DNA of 64,000 nt from QHWT01 sp963755695 (GTDB taxonomy: Bacteria; Acidobacteriota; Vicinamibacteria; Vicinamibacterales; 2-12-FULL-66-21): assembly GCA_963755695.1 (NCBI GenBank), contig CAVWLB010000009.1, positions 186,001 through 250,000 of the forward strand, read 5' to 3'. Of the stretch, positions 62,748 through 64,000 are shown piece by piece; the stretch's first letter is position 1; each line of letters opens with the position of its first letter. The position numbers and the translations under genes were made by a program. Below the pieces are notes generated by a model. It was given only the letters and a program-made list of their open reading frames with translations. It was not told the DNA's origin and searched no databases.

Positions 62748-62877
62748 TTGCTGCTTCAATTTTCGTCGTCAGTCACTCGCTCTCTGCCGTCCGCGCGCCA
62801 ATTGATCGTTCTGACTACGGGTCTTGCCATGCACCAAAAGAGTTTCCAACCGCCAGGTCCTATTGATCTCTGAAGTT

Positions 62878-64000
62878 CTAAGCGGTGGAGACAAAGCTGC
62901 TGACAGCTTCCTCGATCGTGGCGAAGAAGCGCTGCTCACCGAAACGCGTGAAGAGGCCGAAGCGCTTCAGCTTGTCCTTGACCGGATCTTTCATCTCAGC
63001 GAAACACATCTCGATGCCCGCGGCACGAAGCGCGGCGTCGAGCTCGACGATCGCGTCGGCGGCCGTGACATCGATGCTGGTGACCGGTTCGGCCGTGACC
63101 ACGAGCCACCGGACCGGTGTCGTTGATCGCGAGACCGCCTCGAGCACGCGGTGGTGAAAGAACTCCGCGTTGGCAAAGAAGAGCGGAGCATCCCAACGGA
63201 ACAGGATCAGGCCCGGGATCAGACGTGCCTGCGGATAGCGGGTGATGTCGTGATAACCCTCGATACCGTCTACACGGCCGAGCACGGCCGAATGTGGACG
63301 CCAGCCGTCCCACAGAAATTCGATCACCGCCATCACGACCGCGACCGCGATGCCCGGAATGGCGCCAAAGACCGCCACACCGGCGAGACAGGTGATTGAA
63401 AGCCAGAACTCCCAGCGCTCGATGCGGTAGATGCGCCGCACGTCGGACACTTCGATCAGGCCGATCGCCGAGGCGATGACGATAGCTGCCAGAGCCGTGT
63501 TCGGTAAATCCTGCAGCACCGACGGCGCGAAAACCAGCATCAACGCGATCGCGAGCGCGCCCACTACGCCGGTCAGCTGAGTTCGCGCGCCCGCAGCCTC
63601 CGCTACTGGTGTGCGCGACGAGCTGCTGCTGACGGGGAAGCCCTGGAAGAACCCCGCCGCGACGTTCGCGAGGCCGAGACCCACCATCTCCTGGTTCGAG
63701 TCGACCGGCGTTCGCAGACGGGCGGCGTAGGTTCGGGAGAGCACGCTGGTATCGGCGAAGGATACGAGCGCGACGGCGACGCCGCCTGTCAGGATTGCAC
63801 CCAAGCTGTCGAGGGGTACTAGCGGGAGGCGTGGCACTGGCAGTCCCTGCGGCAAAGACCCAACCACTGATATTCCCGTTCGGGTCGCGAGATCGAACAC
63901 CGCCACAACAGCGGTGGCGGTGGCCACGGCGATCAGCATGCCAGGGAGACGCGGCCACCGCTTCAAGACGAGAATCAGCGCCAGCGTGCTGCCGCCAACC
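62878..64000 (-). CDS. SulP-family anion transporter with STAS domain, 5' end outside the window
   Basis: The frame is open to the window edge, so the N-terminal helices are missing; about 374 codons are seen. Transmembrane segments such as GMLIAVATATAVVAVFDLA and ALAIALMLVFAPSVLQDLPN, and the motif NVAAGFFQGFPVSSSSSRTP, mark the SulP (SLC26) fold. The C-terminal STAS domain reads WLVVTAEPVTSIDVTAADAI and VKDKLKRFGLFTRFGEQRFF. Such proteins carry sulfate, bicarbonate or similar anions across the inner membrane. The STAS domain regulates them. The substrate is not certain: several lineages use SulP for bicarbonate, and a carbonic anhydrase gene might be found outside the window. There is no apparent operon partner on the left. 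Confidence 0.9.
   Translation of the reverse strand, partial: VGGSTLALILVLKRWPRLPGMLIAVATATAVVAVFDLATRTGISVVGSLPQGLPVPRLPLVPLDSLGAILTGGVAVALVSFADTSVLSRTYAARLRTPVDSNQEMVGLGLANVAAGFFQGFPVSSSSSRTPVAEAAGARTQLTGVVGALAIALMLVFAPSVLQDLPNTALAAIVIASAIGLIEVSDVRRIYRIERWEFWLSITCLAGVAVFGAIPGIAVAVVMAVIEFLWDGWRPHSAVLGRVDGIEGYHDITRYPQARLIPGLILFRWDAPLFFANAEFFHHRVLEAVSRSTTPVRWLVVTAEPVTSIDVTAADAIVELDAALRAAGIEMCFAEMKDPVKDKLKRFGLFTRFGEQRFFATIEEAVSSFVSTA

Noticed and set aside
1..64000. CRISPR array
   Set aside because: No regularly spaced identical repeats of 20-40 bases are seen. The three GTTCGAATCC copies are several kilobases apart and degenerate.

Overview
The window reads as chromosomal DNA from a GC-rich Gram-negative bacterium, most likely an acidobacterium close to the Vicinamibacteria. 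This is inferred from family content, not from a marker gene. The pointers are four long FtsX/MacB-type permeases of the ADOP kind (one with a PadR regulator), a Ser/Thr kinase fused to TolB-like and TPR domains, a TIGR02999-like ECF sigma factor, a CadC-like regulator with a WD40-like propeller, PEP-CTERM proteins, and DUF1259, DUF2975, DUF6152, DUF3574 and DUF72 proteins.

Layout. 0-3 kb: remnants (vanadium haloperoxidase tail, frameshifted PEP-CTERM and cold-shock genes) around an intact DUF72 gene. 3-13 kb: secreted or signalling proteins (aspartyl-protease-like protein, CadC-like regulator, HELEH protein coupled to a beta-propeller, ECF sigma factor, Ser/Thr kinase). 13-20 kb: PadR plus ADOP permease, then a scarred stretch with tRNA-like and transposase-like fragments and a broken AAA/TPR regulator. 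20-36 kb: cupin, MFS transporter, DUF1259 protein, beta-barrel, broken sugar isomerase plus diheme cytochrome c, two more ADOP permeases, a DUF2975/HTH/membrane-protein set, a DUF3011-porin and a cupredoxin lipoprotein. 36-55 kb: a large exopolysaccharide (EPS) locus. 55-64 kb: a fourth ADOP permease, small secreted proteins, a VOC-SpoIIE phosphatase, a PEP-CTERM protein, an amidohydrolase and a SulP transporter that runs off the end.

The EPS locus is the main functional unit. One minus-strand block, led by a structured leader near 54.9 kb, encodes Wza-type export, Wzz, an ExeA-like ATPase, a CpsD-like protein without a P-loop, a CapD/PglF-type dehydratase, a glycosyltransferase, Wzx and Wzy. 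A second minus-strand block encodes two glycosyltransferases, a DegT aminotransferase, the priming sugar transferase, a PhyH-type dioxygenase and a FemAB-like acyltransferase. A secreted glycosidase-like protein lies between them on the plus strand. Together they would make, polymerise and export a Wzy-dependent polysaccharide with an amino sugar. The ATPase and the PEP-CTERM proteins point to the exosortase (XrtA) type of EPS system, but no exosortase is in the window.

Many reading frames are broken, and every break I could resolve is restored by removing one base. That pattern suggests insertion errors in the assembly or a real decay bias. The genes concerned should be checked against reads before being called pseudogenes.
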